Below, one piece after another: positions 12,968 to 25,117 of a stretch of DNA of 64,000 bases (position 1 is the stretch's first letter; every line of letters starts with the position of its first letter). The notes under the pieces are model-generated. The model saw only the letters and a program-made list of their open reading frames with translations, was not told the origin of the DNA and made no database searches. The translations under genes were made by a program, and so were the position numbers. This DNA is from Ulota crispa (taxonomy: Eukaryota; Streptophyta; Bryopsida; Orthotrichales; Orthotrichaceae): the NCBI GenBank assembly GCA_963920765.1, contig OY987242.1:64501-128500 (forward strand), written 5' to 3'.

Positions 12968-13904
12968 CCGCTAAAGGACCAAGCCCTTTTTCTGTGAAAA
13001 TTATTGATAATTGCCACTTCTAAGAGGTTTACTAAAGAGGGATTCTATGTTTTGTTTTTGGAAAACTCAACCGTAGGATCTTGCCCCATACTAGAAGAGG
13101 TACATGTGGGAAAAAAATCAGCTCATTCCACATGGAAAGGAGTAAGAAATTTATATTTAAAGTGAAAAAAAATAAAAAAAATAAAAAAATCATGCTGCCC
13201 AAAAATTTAAGAAGCCTTTTACCACTCTTATAACAAAAAAATTGCTCCACCCAAAGATGCACTTTATTTTTTCCATGTATGAGATCAAGTTAGATATGTG
13301 CTGGAGAAATTTCAAATCAATTGGAACTATACAACGTATGGAAAAAAACAGTAAGCAAAATGAAGTAGAGAATGAGTCAAAACACTGAATTGTTAAGAAT
13401 TTAATTATCAAAATGAAAAATGCAAATCCCAACAGTCATAAAGTTCTAATAAACAACCTACTTCCTTTGGTTTAATTTTTTTCCAAAATATTGAAAATCA
13501 AGTAAAATAAAGAACTCCAAAGTTTGTTTTAGAGGAGAGAATCCATAATTGCCCGCAAACAAAAACTCCTCATAACTTTCATCTCATTGATTGAAACGGA
13601 ATGATTCAAAAGCCTCCCACATACAAAAAAATCTAAAGGACCAATTTCAAAGATTTATTTCAAAAATATATAACTTTAAAGGATGTTTTTGGGCTGCCCG
13701 AACAAGTAATCTTCCCCAAATTTTCATAAATTCATGCATAACTTTTCATCAAATGTCGGAATGAAGAATAAATTAGATGCCCACATAGATCGTTGAATTC
13801 CCCACCTCCAATAAAAGTTTCAAAAAATCACACAAAATAGTTTAACCATAGGTACATGCCCAAAGTCCAGCATGTCCCTCAAAGGGACAATGGTCCTTTA
13901 GGGG
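12968..13904 (+). mobile_element. TTAA-family DNA element, subfamily A, flanked by ATAA on both sides
   Basis: The left end is CCGCTAAAGGACCAAG and the right end is TGGTCCTTTAGGGG, an inverted pair. ATAA lies directly outside both ends (12964-12967 and 13905-13908), which looks like a 4-bp target duplication that differs from the usual TTAA. The interior (937 bp) matches the copies at 32527 (inverted), 42267 and 49654. No transposase was recognised. The end layout resembles piggyBac. Confidence 0.75.
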
Positions 13905-15211
13905 ATAAAGAATATTGAAATTCCAATGATAATAGAGAATTATATCATGTGGCAAACGTACACTTGAGGTTTTATAATACAAATATGTAAACACAAAGCA
14001 TATGCCATGAAAAATATCTTGTTGTAAAACTACATAAATTGTTCAAGTATTATGGAGCACTAATTGACACTATTTTCAAAATAAGTGAATTATTTTGCAA
14101 AGCACACTAACAAGGCAATTTGAAATTATTTAGGTTACGTCAATATGTTGTGAATGAAAATATATGAATAATGTCTAAGATATTGTAACTCAAGTGACCA
14201 AATTTTTTAAAATGCTTTGTGAGCATATACATGAGCTACAGTATGTGAAGGGTGCTACATTACAAAAGTTGCAACTCCAAGTTGCTTCTTTGGGGGCAAC
14301 AAAAGATTGTGATCAAAAACATCTTTTAGGGGAACAAAGGTGAAACATAAACATATTTTGACAATTGCAAAATGACATGTTCACAATTTAGAAAACTAAA
14401 ATATAATATGGGGTCTTCCCCCTTGTTTCTTGAAGAGGGATGTATTGTCTAATTCAATATGCAATTAAAAAAAATCACATCTTTAAATTGAAAGAAGTTG
14501 CAACTTTTTCTCTTTATATGTACATACATATACATTTATACATGTGTGTATATAGAAATTCAAGCTAGTTGGTTGTCGTTGACATGTGGCAAGAGATGCA
14601 TGCAACTTCACAAAGAAGAAAGATAAATATGTAATTTACTAAATCAAAATCCTTTATCCAGTCAACAGTACTACTTCCTTAGATCTAAAGTGAGACTTAA
14701 AACATGAATCAGTGGACAAAACTCTGTTATAAAATCTTAAAGAAAGCAACGGATTTAGTGAATTTTTAGCACCTATTTAGTTCTACACTTAATGGTGGTT
14801 TATTTTTATTTTTATGGAAGATTCCATTTTTTGTCATCATGTGTTCCATTAGTTAAGAAATTACATTATGATCACATTCATTGTAATTGTGTATCAAACT
14901 AGCTAAATTGCTTCTAGAGTTATGTTGTCTCAACTTGCTTAACATTCACGAGATTATCTTGCATGGATAACCCAATTTCCTAAGCTAAAAACCTATTTTT
15001 AGTATAAAATCAGTAAATTTTGAAGTATTTGGATTTCTTTTAGAAACCATAAAAACTTGAAAATTTTCAATTTTCATTGTTATAACCTCAAAATCTTAAA
15101 TAATAATTGGTTAACATTTTGATACTCACCATGTGTCAATTTGTGTTCAAGATTCATCACTTAAATTATGCAAAATTTGTGTTTTATTTTGATTTTTATG
15201 TAAGTATTTGT
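13905..15211. other. AT-rich spacer, nothing recognised
   Basis: No gene, terminal inverted repeat or RNA gene was recognised. A TA/CA-rich microsatellite-like patch lies near 14510-14560. Confidence 0.4.
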
Positions 15212-15215
15212 TTAA

Positions 15216-15622
15216 CCCTTTAATGGCCTTGGTTGATTCTGGGGTGAGCAATACTTTGTATGGCCATTTGGGGGAAATTTTAAAACTATTGAATATAGAT
15301 GTTTACCACAGATCTGACTGTACAAATGGAAGTATCTTGGAGGGTTTAGTGTTATGCATCGTGAATTATGCTCACTCTTTAGTTGTTATATATAGCCATC
15401 TTTGTGCATTTGTTAGTGTATTTTCAGCCTATAGTCTTTTAGTTTTTTCAACCCTCTGGCCACATGCCACCTCATATTAGCCTGGTTATTGTCCTAAAAT
15501 CTTCACTTCCCAATTCCCCAGACATGTCCCCTTTGGCTAATCACCATATTCATTGCCATTCTCTTCCTACACAGGGAAAAGGGCTAGATCGACCACAAAG
15601 TGGTCAACCGGTCGTTAAAGGG
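15216..15622 (+). mobile_element. Short TTAA-flanked TIR element (407 bp)
   Basis: The ends are CCCTTTAATGGCC and GGTCGTTAAAGGG, which are inverted repeats with two differences. TTAA flanks both sides (15212-15215 and 15623-15626). The interior does not match the 0.95-kb copies. A 90-codon open frame (15208-15480, plus) overlaps most of it, but it shows no recognisable domain and starts outside the element. Confidence 0.7.
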
Positions 15623-15669
15623 TTAAATCACTAGTAGAAATCTGCGTTCAAAGTCAAGTTTTCATATCC

Positions 15670-15983
15670 AGGTATGTACGCCCATAAGCGTCAAACTAAG
15701 GGTTTTGAACATAATGAGTATCAATAAATAGCTAGCAAATTACGGAATCCTATTAGAAACAAAAAATTAATAAGTTTGCACTTTCAAATGCATTATTTGA
15801 ATACTATGAAAATAAGTTGAGAATTTCTAAAGAGCAAACTGCCATTGCACCCATAACCACTTTCAAGATTTCATGTTCACATGTTGTACATCCTTGTCAT
15901 TACATCTATTCACTTCCACAGATTTTCCAAGATTTCAAAGGTGACAATTATGGGCACAATGACGCTTATGGGTGTATATACCT
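15670..15983 (+). mobile_element. AGGTA-ended MITE, copy 1 (314 bp)
   Basis: The ends AGGTATGTACGCCCATAAGC and its near-exact inverse at the right form terminal inverted repeats of about 24 bp. The interior is over 90 percent like the copy at 23009 and clearly related to those at 40109 and 60673. There is no coding frame. Confidence 0.85.
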
Positions 15984-16233
15984 TTGTGTAGTTTCTGTTG
16001 AGTTCCTTTTTTCCAATGGAGAATCTGCGTTGGAAACAAGGAACACAACAAAAACTTCATGATATGAAAACGTGAGTTCCAATGCAGTCATCTACTATTG
16101 AATATGTAACCCTATCAACCTAAAGTGTGGTAATCAAGCAAAGCTTGTATATTGATAGTAGTTATATAATTGCAATTGAATCACTACCTTTTATAAATTA
16201 GACTTTCTATTTTGTCAAATGTTGACAAAATCT

Positions 16234-18672
16234 TCTACAATGACTTCCAACAATTCCTCATACATCTTGTTTTGCCATTCAAAGAACTTTCCTACTACAA
16301 AACATGATTGGTATTTTTTTTATTTTTTAATCATAGAAATTTGATTCTTATGTAATCCCAATCAAGCATACCAAATTTTGATTCCTCAAAATCAAAACCC
16401 TATTTTTGGTGAATTGTTTTGTATTAAATTCATGGTTTTACATAATGATTGATTGAAAAATATTGGTGATGAATTTTTGAGACTTGATTGCATGGATATG
16501 TAGGAAACATCCCTAAGCACATTTTCTATGCAAAAAATCACCCCCTTAAGAAACTAAATTTTGATCTAAAAATATTTCAATGTGACTTATGATATGCCCA
16601 AATTTTGTAAAATAGATGTTTTTATTTTTTAACTAGCTTTTCACCAAGTAAACAAAACATCATGTTCAAAGATATAAACATAGGAAAGTGCTAAATCCAC
16701 CCCACTTGTTGCTAAATTCACCTCACTTTTTACTAAATCCACCACATGCCCCACCTTAGACCCCACCCCACCATGTGTAGGAGTAGGGTGCAAGGAGATT
16801 TTGAGCTTCTTTTGCAAAAGCCTACACTTCTCATTTCATCCGGCTTCTTAATACATGCACCAAAAAATAAAATAAAAAATTGGTTCTTAACTAATTGATT
16901 TCAGTTTCATTCAATTTTTTTCACATTTCATTTGGCTAACTTTCAATTGCTTCTTGGCTCTCCCCGTACATTATTTAGAAGTTCCTTAAGGAAAAAAAAA
17001 CTTGAATTGATATGGGCACATCCGGGGTTTGAAATATGTGCACTGCTTGGGGGTAAATTTTAGAATTTAACTAGCAAAAAGCTGAATTTGAAAATTTTGA
17101 ATCTAGATTTGGACTTAGAAACCTTGATTTAGTCTAGAGCCATGAAGGAGATTCCAATTCAATAACACCCAATTCAAAAGCTTAGCTAGAGGGGGGCAAG
17201 TACTATGTTTACTTTTGTTTGTTTAAGAAAACTAAGCTTTTGAATTGGNNNNNNNNNNNNNNNNNNNNNNNNNNNNNNNNNNNNNNNNNNNNNNNNNNNN
17301 NNNNNNNNNNNNNNNNNNNNNNNNNNNNNNNNNNNNNNNNNNNNNNNNNNNNNNNNNNNNNNNNNNNNNNNNNNNNNNNNNNNNNNNNNNNNNNNNNNNN
17401 NNNNNNNNNNNNNNNNNNNNNNNNNNNNNNNNNNNNNNNNNNNNNNNNCGTACATTATTTAGAAGTTCCTTAAGGAAAAAAAAAACTTGAATTGATATGG
17501 GCACATCCGGGGTTTGAAATATGTGCACTGCTTGGGGGTAAATTTTAGAATTTAACTAGCAAAAAGCTGAATTTGAAAATTTTGAATCTAGATTTGGACT
17601 TAGAAACCTTGATTTAGTCTAGAGCCATGAAGGAGATTCCAATTCAATAACACCCAATTCAAAAGCTTAGCTAGAGGGGGGCAAGTACTATGTTTACTTT
17701 TGTTTGTTTAAGAAAACTAAGCTTTTGAATTGGGTGTTATTGAATTGGAATCTCCTTCATGGCTCTAGACTAAATCAAGGTTTCTAAGTCCAAATCTAGA
17801 TTCAAAATTTTCAAATTCAGCTTTTTGCTAGTTAAATTCTAAAATTTACCCCCAAGCAGTGCACATATTTCAAACCCCGGATGTGCCCATATCAATTCAA
17901 GTTTTTTTTTTCCTTAAGGAACTTCTAAATAATGTACGGGGAGAGCCAAGAAGCAATTGAAAGTTAGCCAAATGAAATGTGAAAAAAAATTGAATGAAAC
18001 TGAAATCAATTAGTTAAGAACCAATTTTTTATTTTATTTTTTGGTGCATGTATTAAGAAGCCGGATGAAATGAGAAGTGTAGGCTTTTGCAAAAGAAGCT
18101 CAAAATCTCCTTGCACCCTACTCCTACACATGGTGGGGTGGGGTCTAAGGTGGGGCATGTGGTGGATTTAGTAAAAAGTGAGGTGAATTTAGCAACAAGT
18201 GGGGTGGATTTAGCACTTTCCTATGTTTATATCTTTGAACATGATGTTTTGTTTACTTGGTGAAAAGCTAGTTAAAAAATAAAAACATCTATTTTACAAA
18301 ATTTGGGCATATCATAAGTCACATTGAAATATTTTTAGATCAAAATTTAGTTTCTTAAGGGGGTGATTTTTTGCATAGAAAATGTGCTTAGGGATGTTTC
18401 CTACATATCCATGCAATCAAGTCTCAAAAATTCATCACCAATATTTTTCAATCAATCATTATGTAAAACCATGAATTTAATACAAAACAATTCACCAAAA
18501 ATAGGGTTTTGATTTTGAGGAATCAAAATTTGGTATGCTTGATTGGGATTACATAAGAATCAAATTTCTATGATTAAAAAATAAAAAAAATACCAATCAT
18601 GTTTTGTAGTAGGAAAGTTCTTTGAATGGCAAAACAAGATGTATGAGGAATTGTTGGAGGTCATTGTAGAAT
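16234..18672. mobile_element. Long foldback (palindromic) element with an internal assembly gap
   Basis: The left arm (16234-17248) and right arm (about 17716-18672) are near-perfect inverted copies of about 1 kb, centred near 17690 around an AAGCTTAGCTAG core. The interior contains 200 N at 17249-17448. The piece after the gap (17449-17733) repeats 16965-17248 almost exactly, differing by one A in a poly-A run. The arms could form a very long RNA or DNA hairpin. No target duplication was seen at the ends, which begin TTCTACAATGAC. A related smaller foldback lies at 24345-24770. Confidence 0.85.
17249..17448. other. Assembly gap of 200 N
   Basis: There are exactly 200 unknown bases inside the foldback. 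The flanking sequence is duplicated in direct orientation, so the gap probably marks an unresolved hairpin or unmerged contig ends rather than missing DNA of that length. Confidence 0.95.
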
Positions 18673-18768
18673 TAAACTATACTTTTAATGGCTTTTTAAA
18701 ACCATGAGATTCAAAGGGCATCCATTTCCATAAGTCATCCAAGTTCCTATATCCACACATAACCTTAA

Positions 18769-19718
18769 CCCCTAAAGGACCAAGTGGCTATTCAACAGCC
18801 ACTTGAAATCTTGGGTAGGATCATATGAAATCAATTTTTAGTGGATTTTCTCAAAATTGTTCAACAAGGTGCAAATATGTATCCCGTAAGTGGAAATGTA
18901 ATTTTTTCCCTAATCAGATGCCCGGTTCAAAAGTTATGTTACCCAAAAGAATTTGGGCAGCTTGGGCAACTTGGGCATCTTTGGAGAATTTTATGCTCAA
19001 ACTCTCTTCAACTTTTGAAATTTGGCACATATGTAACTAAAAAAACATAATGTGCAATTGTCAAAAATATAATAATTGAGCTCTCACATCACATTTAGAA
19101 GGGAGTCAAACTTTGTTAACTATGTTTGGGTAGTTTCAAGAAAAAAAAATCCTCGAACTTCAAGCTTTATTATCTTTCAATTTATAAATCCAAAACTCTT
19201 GAAACTTTTTTTCACGAATTTCAAATGAATGACTCTAACTTTTTAGTGTTCAGATTTCAAATAAAAGACTTCCTCATTGCACAAGAAATCATGAAAGAAT
19301 GACTAATGTATTGCCAATTCACTAAACCTCCTTACACTATAGGGTGATTTAGAATAAACAAGATTCTATCTTTGCATCTGAAAAATTTCATGAGTGAACC
19401 TATCATTATATACTTGTGAATGGTCAAAAAGCTAAAATTTGTGTAGAGCAAAATTTTTAGTCTAGGAAGGGTCAAAGTCTGCTGACTTTGTTTTGTAGGA
19501 ATGACAAAAAACTATTTTTCTCACTTCAAACATTATAATCTTTCAATCCGCTTGGTCAAATGGGCTGAATTTTTTTGCACACATTAAATTATCTATTTGA
19601 CATACTTTTGTGGGATTAGAATTGAGAAAAAAGGTTTTATTTTCAATTTTGGGCAATGCACTAAAAGTTGACAGTTTCTGAGATTTTTTCTTGAAAAACA
19701 CCCTTGGTCCTTTACGGG
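18769..19718 (+). mobile_element. TTAA-family DNA element, subfamily B (950 bp)
   Basis: The ends CCCCTAAAGGACCAAG and CTTGGTCCTTTACGGG are inverted repeats. TTAA flanks both sides (18765-18768 and 19719-19722). The interior matches the copy at 58780-59720 in opposite orientation. It has only short broken frames that are shared between the two copies. Confidence 0.85.
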
Positions 19719-19722
19719 TTAA

Positions 19723-21177
19723 AGGATATCCTTGAAGAAAGGAGCCTATTACTTTGTAGTAAATTTTTGAAACCCTCCAATTTGTATATTCTAGTTTCCA
19801 ATTAAGTTTGGATGAAATGTTTTTGTCTTACTTTCCAAAAATAAAATCACGTGTCTCCTATGCATCATAAAAAAACTCCATTTTTTATTGTAGAAATTTG
19901 AGTCGTTTTTAAATCTTTAATGATTTTTTGTTTTTTGTATCATGTATGACATACGACCAAAAAGCATGGAAATTTCATATGTGTGTAGTATGGTTTGGTG
20001 TTATGGCGTAAACAAATTTTGTGTGCACTTCCCTAATTAGAAAATAATAATCCTTGGTTATAGGTCCAAAGTTCAATTGACAGGTAATTTTTAAGTTTTT
20101 AAATCGTTTTAAATTATAGAATACAACTTTTTCTATATATAGAAAATTACAACCAAGAATATAATACACAATCAAGAATAGAGATTGGTTGAGAGAGAGT
20201 GTCATTGTGCAACTTCCAATGACCTGTATGTCCTTTTACAAGGGAGTAAGGGGTACATGCATAGAGTAGAGAGAGTGATAAAGTGGTTTAAACTGAAGCT
20301 TTACTTTGAATCAAGTTAGTGGCGTTTGTGAGTTAACCAATCACTCATAGTTTAAATTTTTAAACTGATCACAGTTTGTGATAAAATTGCTAACATAGAG
20401 TTTTTTTTATTATAAGGATATTCCTATTGCCTCCGTTGATACAATGGATACCTATACTTGTTGGAATTATAGTAAGATTTTGAAAGCTTCAACTTATTAA
20501 TTGGACTCAAACTTTAAAATAAAAATAAAATACAAAAACATTCAAGTTTAGAACAAGAAGATAAAAATTGTCAAGTACGCTAACTAGATAGATACCTTTT
20601 GCCATTTAACTTAACATTTATTGTGTAGAAAAGTTTGTGTAAAAAATTTGTAGTTTCTCAACAAGGGACTTTCTATCACCAAGAACTTCATACACTCCCA
20701 AATTTCATTCCAAAAATACATTGGATGGAAAACATCCCTTTTGACTCAGGATAAGCCATTTTAGCCACTGATTGGATTGGCAGGCAGCTAGCCAGGGCAG
20801 GAGTCAAGAGGGGATGGTGGGGGGCTCTAAACTTATAACCCAGATCAAAATTGAGCTTCTATGGCATGTTTTAAGAGTTACTCAAGGTACGGCACTCTAG
20901 AGGGAACATTCCTCTTTTGGATACACAATTGCATTCAAGATTTTAGTGAAATTCGTGGTGCCTGTTCTTTATATTTAGCTGCCATTTTATTTCTGGCAGT
21001 ACAACTGTTTGGAAGCAGAAAATCAAATATTCCCAAATAATCTACCATCTTTCACCAAATGAACTAGGCAAAAATCATCAAAATTTTCAAAGCAAGTGGA
21101 TATGCCTACATTTAAATGGATAATATACGTTTTGTGTAACAAGATCACATATTACGGGGTTTCAGATATGCTCTTCA
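19723..21177. other. AT-rich spacer, nothing recognised
   Basis: No coding sequence or terminal repeats were recognised. The part near 20750-20850 is somewhat richer in G and C but has no convincing frame. Confidence 0.4.
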
Positions 21178-21211
21178 CCACCAATTTCATTCACGTGAAT
21201 GAAATTGGTGG
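21178..21211. repeat. Perfect 34-bp palindrome centred on CACGTG
   Basis: The left half reads CCACCAATTTCATTCAC and the right half is its exact reverse complement, with no loop. The centre is a G-box/E-box core, CACGTG. Confidence 0.95.
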
Positions 21212-21813
21212 ACAAGTTAGTCAAGCCACCGTTCATGTCCTTGCATTCACCTATTCAAACATCCAAATTGTAATGGACTACTCACCACCCTTTCAACTTT
21301 GCTCACAATCACCAATCCCGTAAGCTAATCTAAATCCCTTGAACTCCACCATTGTCGCTTCTAATTTGGAACCTTTTGGCTTCACAATTGTCTGCTTCCA
21401 CCATCGTTGTTTCTTGCACATTGCAATTCCTTGGATGACCTTGACCTGGGAATCAACTCTACATCCAAACTGTATAAAGGCCCAGAGCAAGAGCCAAAGG
21501 TGCAAATTGAGAGCCGAGAGGCGGGCAGTAACACAAACAAGCGCGGCTGCGCTAGGAACACGAGTGGAGCTAGCAGGAGAGGCAAGAAGGGAGAGGCTTC
21601 ACGTCAGCTATGAGAACCTCCTGGAAGTCCTCATGGGTGGTTCACTTTTGTGACTTCATGTTCACTAGTGAACAAAAACTCGTTCAAGTCCATTCGTTCA
21701 TCATCTTTTCAAGATATTTGAAACCCCCTATTTGTGTACGAATGGTTCCATCCAAGGAAAGAAAATCCAAGCCGCTAGAGGCAATTCGTTGAAAAGTCAG
21801 AACAGAGCTGAGC
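21212..21813. other. Unassigned stretch with slightly higher GC
   Basis: Several overlapping short open frames exist on both strands between 21293 and 21792. None has a domain, splice pattern or family likeness that I recognise. Confidence 0.3.
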
Positions 21814-22362
21814 GGCCCTTGCATGGGCAGGGGTGAGCTACAGGCATCCTCAGTCCACTCGGCAAACAAGCTTGGTTTATTAATAGCAAGTAGATCATCA
21901 CATAAAAAATCATATGATTTGAAGGGCATGAAATTTTTTATTCTAAAAACACAATAAAATTTTGGTTTGAATCTTGCATGATTTAGATACATCATATCAA
22001 ATGTTAGTTAATTTTCAAAAAACTTAGATCCTTCTTCAAATCAAGCCTAAATAAGGAAATTTAGTAAAAGGGACAGCAATAGTATGGATCCTTTTACTAA
22101 AATTTCCTTATTTAGGTTTCATTTGGAGAGACCTCTAAGTTTTTTGGAAATTAGCTAACTTTTGATGTGATGTATCTCAATCATGCAACGTCCAAACCAA
22201 AATTTTATTGAGTTTAATTTCATTCCCTTCAAATCAAATAATTTTCATGTGATGATCTATTTGCTATTGATAGATCAAGCTTGTTATATCGAGCTTGTTT
22301 GCCTGGTGGATTGAGGATGACCTAACCCCCTCATTGCCCCCGCCTAGATGAATGAGGCATGG
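21814..22362. mobile_element. Foldback element, arms about 250 bp
   Basis: The two halves are diverged inverted copies centred near 22076. The inner part around ATTTAGTAAAAGG / CCTTTTACTAAAAT pairs well, and the outer parts share GGCAAACAAGCTTG-like and ATCCTCAGTCCAC-like words in inverted order. There is no coding capacity. The arms are more diverged than those of the 16-kb foldback, so this copy is older. Confidence 0.7.
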
Positions 22363-22439
22363 GCTTGGTCTATTGCTTTATGAGTTTGTGGGACAAGATG
22401 AATATGTTGTGCTTCTTCACATGTCAAAAATTGTAATAG

Positions 22440-22600
22440 CTTTAAAATTTTACTATTGAGAGATTGAATTTGGGAAACTCAAATTCATGTTTGGATTCAA
22501 AAACCCTAGTTCAATACTAGAGCCTTGAGACAAGGTAAATCGACCATCTCCAAAATAAGTTTAAATTTTTATTTTACTCTTGTTTGTGGAAAAGTAAAGT
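22440..22600. repeat. Degraded single arm resembling the 16-kb foldback
   Basis: The words around TTGAATTTGGGAAACTCAAATTC and ACTAGAGCCTTGA follow the same order as the foldback arms at 17080-17160 but are heavily diverged. This is weak evidence of a decayed copy. Confidence 0.3.
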
Positions 22601-22664
22601 TTACTGCACTGACTCAAAAAATATGAATGTGCAATAGACAAAGCCCTCCGGCCCCTTTGTTTAA

Positions 22665-22888
22665 CCCCTAAACGGCCCATCGGCCATCTCTGGCCATATG
22701 TAAGACCGTATGTACAATGGTATTTGAGTTTCTTTGAGGGCTTTCCAAAAAAAAATATGCACCCACCATCGTACAATCCTTCAATATGTATGGTTGTAAC
22801 ACTTCATTTCCAGCTGGTTCAAACTTCTGAATATTGGTTGCGACCATGTTTGGTACTGTATCTCTAAAGCCCGAGGGGCCTTTAGGGG
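22665..22888 (+). mobile_element. Short TTAA-flanked TIR element (224 bp)
   Basis: The ends CCCCTAAACGGCCC and GGGGCCTTTAGGGG are inverted repeats. TTAA flanks both sides (22661-22664 and 22889-22892). It is too short to code for anything and is a MITE-sized member of the TTAA family. Confidence 0.8.
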
Positions 22889-23008
22889 TTAAGTCAAGGG
22901 CTACAAGGGGGTCAATTCACCCCCGCCCCTTGCGTGTTGATCCATATTCCATCTAATTGTCTTTTGCTAGACTTTTACCAAATTCTGACTTCATTTTGAC
23001 ATTGGGTA

Positions 23009-23322
23009 AGGTATGTACACCCATAGGCGTCAAACTAAGGGTTTTGAACATGATGAGTATCAATAAATAGCTAGCAAATTACGGAATCCTATTAGAAACA
23101 AAAAATTAATAAGTTTGCACTTTCAAATGCATTATTTGGATACTATGAGAATAAGTTGTGAATTTCTAAAGAGCAAACTGCCATTGCACCCATAACCACT
23201 TTCAAGATTTCATGTTCACATGTTGTACATCCTTGTCATTACATCTATTCACTTCCACTGATTTTCCAAAATTTCAAAGGTGACAGTTATGGGGACACTG
23301 ACGCTTATGGGTGTACATACCT
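23009..23322 (+). mobile_element. AGGTA-ended MITE, copy 2 (314 bp)
   Basis: The ends are AGGTATGTACACCCATAGGC and its inverse. TA lies directly left of the element, and CA stands where TA would be expected on the right. The interior is nearly identical to the copy at 15670, so these two inserted or were copied recently. Confidence 0.85.
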
Positions 23323-24344
23323 CACTCTAACACCAAATAAATTGGGTGAGCGAAAATGATGGATGAAACTCCCAAATCCCTCTCAAAAAAACATGGGAAG
23401 TTGTCAACAGCGGAATGTATTTTGCTAGGAATAGAAAATTTGATGGATGAACCTACATGCATCGATGATTGTAAACAATTTTTGTTACCCACATGCATTC
23501 GAGGTTGAGAGGCCTACCAAAGAGAGAAAGAAAATGAAAAAACACTCAAAAACATAGCAAGGCATGTGCTTGTTGGATACATGAAGATAACTGCATTTTG
23601 TTTCATATTCTGACACTAAGCTTAACTACCTACCCATTTGGAAAGAAAATGAGTGAAAGAACCAGATGGTCTTTCATAATGGGATTTTGACAGAAACATC
23701 AGATTCCACAATTAATTGAACGAGAGTGACTAATGAAAGCTGATTTGAGTGGATGGAGATGCACACCCGGATGAATGGTTATTTTCGTTCTTTTGCACTA
23801 CCTGCGTGCCAAACTGCCAACTGTCAAGGTTTGTGTCGCTCCAGCAATGCAACAGAAAAAACCAAAAAAACAAAAAAACAAAAAAAAAAAAAAAAAAAAA
23901 CAGAAAGAAGAATAATCTCTGGATGGATGGAGTGTCTCTACCAATTCTGACCAGTTATGCTTCATGGATTTTCATTATCAAATCCTTGTGCTGAATGGCA
24001 ATGACTTCTCGCCATTGGTATGATCCATTGAAAAGCTTTGCAGCTCTCTCCTCGTTAACCCTTGAATTACAATAACCCTTTCTCCCTTGATAGGAATCTT
24101 TAGTAGAGTTATTATGAAGACTAGGGACCCGTGCACACTTCGGGCCCACTTCAAACACATAAGTTAAGGGTGAAGGTTTTAATCATGATGCATTTGTTGT
24201 TTATTTTAATCATTTATTTTAATCACGTTTATCATTTTGTTTATTTTAATTATTTCTTGTTTGCTTAATCATGTCATGTTGTCACTTATTTTAATTTTTT
24301 TTGCTTATTTTAAAGGTTTTTGTGACAAGTGAGGCTAATTGTTC
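23323..24344. other. Spacer with a long A-tract, no gene recognised
   Basis: A long A-rich tract lies near 23858-23901. It might be the tail of a decayed retroposed copy, but no target duplication or known source sequence was seen. Confidence 0.35.
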
Positions 24345-24770
24345 TTTTAAGGGAATTGATATGTGCACATTGGGGGTTGATATTGCATACCCCTCTAGGA
24401 GGTAAATTATAGATTTCTACCATCAAAAAGCTGAATTTGAAAATTTTGAATTCAGATTTGGAGTTAGAGACCATGGTTTACTCTAGAACCATAAAAAAAA
24501 GTTACAATTAAACAACACTCAATGAAAAAGCTTAGCTAGGGGAAAAAGTGTTACTTTTACTTTTGTTTGTAAAAAAAGATAAGCTTTTTCATTGGGTGTT
24601 GTTCAATTGCAAACTTTTTTATGGTTCTAATGTAAACCTGGTCTCTAAGTCCAAATTTGAATTCAAAATTCTCAAATTCAGATTTTTGATGGTAGAAATC
24701 TACAATTTACCTCCCAAGGGGGTGTGCAAATATCAACCCCCGGTGTATACATATCAATTCCTTTTTTAAT
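24345..24770. mobile_element. Foldback element related to the 16-kb foldback (about 425 bp)
   Basis: The two arms are inverted copies centred near 24560. Their core (AGCTGAATTTGAAAATTTTG, then AAGCTTAGCTAG) matches the centre of the foldback at 16234-18672. It is a shorter member of the same family. Directly repeated GTGACAAGTGAGGCT-like words flank it at about 24321 and 24787. Confidence 0.8.
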
Positions 24771-24879
24771 CGTTTTTTTTTTTTAATGTGTGACAGGTGA
24801 GGCTTGTTTTAATTGTTTTTTTAATGTGTACCAGGTGAGATATCAATCCAAGAACTTTTTATGATTATTTATATCACCC

Positions 24880-25117
24880 CCCGTGGCATGTGCAATGTTA
24901 ATATGGGAGCTCATGGCCCCATGCTTGCCCCCCATGCCTATGCAACCCCCTCTTTTAATATGAAATCCGCTTTTTATCTTGGATATGGACCCTCTTTTTA
25001 TCTTGCAATCCATACATACATATGGACATTCTTAATTTTTATCAACCCCCATGGCCCCATGCATGCCCCCCATGGCCCATGTGCAATTTTATCATGCAAC
25101 CCCCTCTTAACTAATAC
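24880..25117. repeat. Tandem duplication, unit about 155 bp
   Basis: Two diverged units share ATGGCCCCATGCTTGCCCCC-like and CAACCCCCTCTT words in the same order, at 24890-24955 and 25045-25113. No gene was seen here. Confidence 0.55.

Noticed and set aside
18825-19040. Similar short peptides in the two subfamily B TTAA elements (also 59467-59664)
   Set aside because: The likeness follows from shared ancestry of the elements. The frames are short, lack a transposase motif and are interrupted differently.
23858-23901. Long A-rich tract as the tail of a retroposed gene copy
   Set aside because: No recognisable source gene, no target duplication and no upstream coding remnant.
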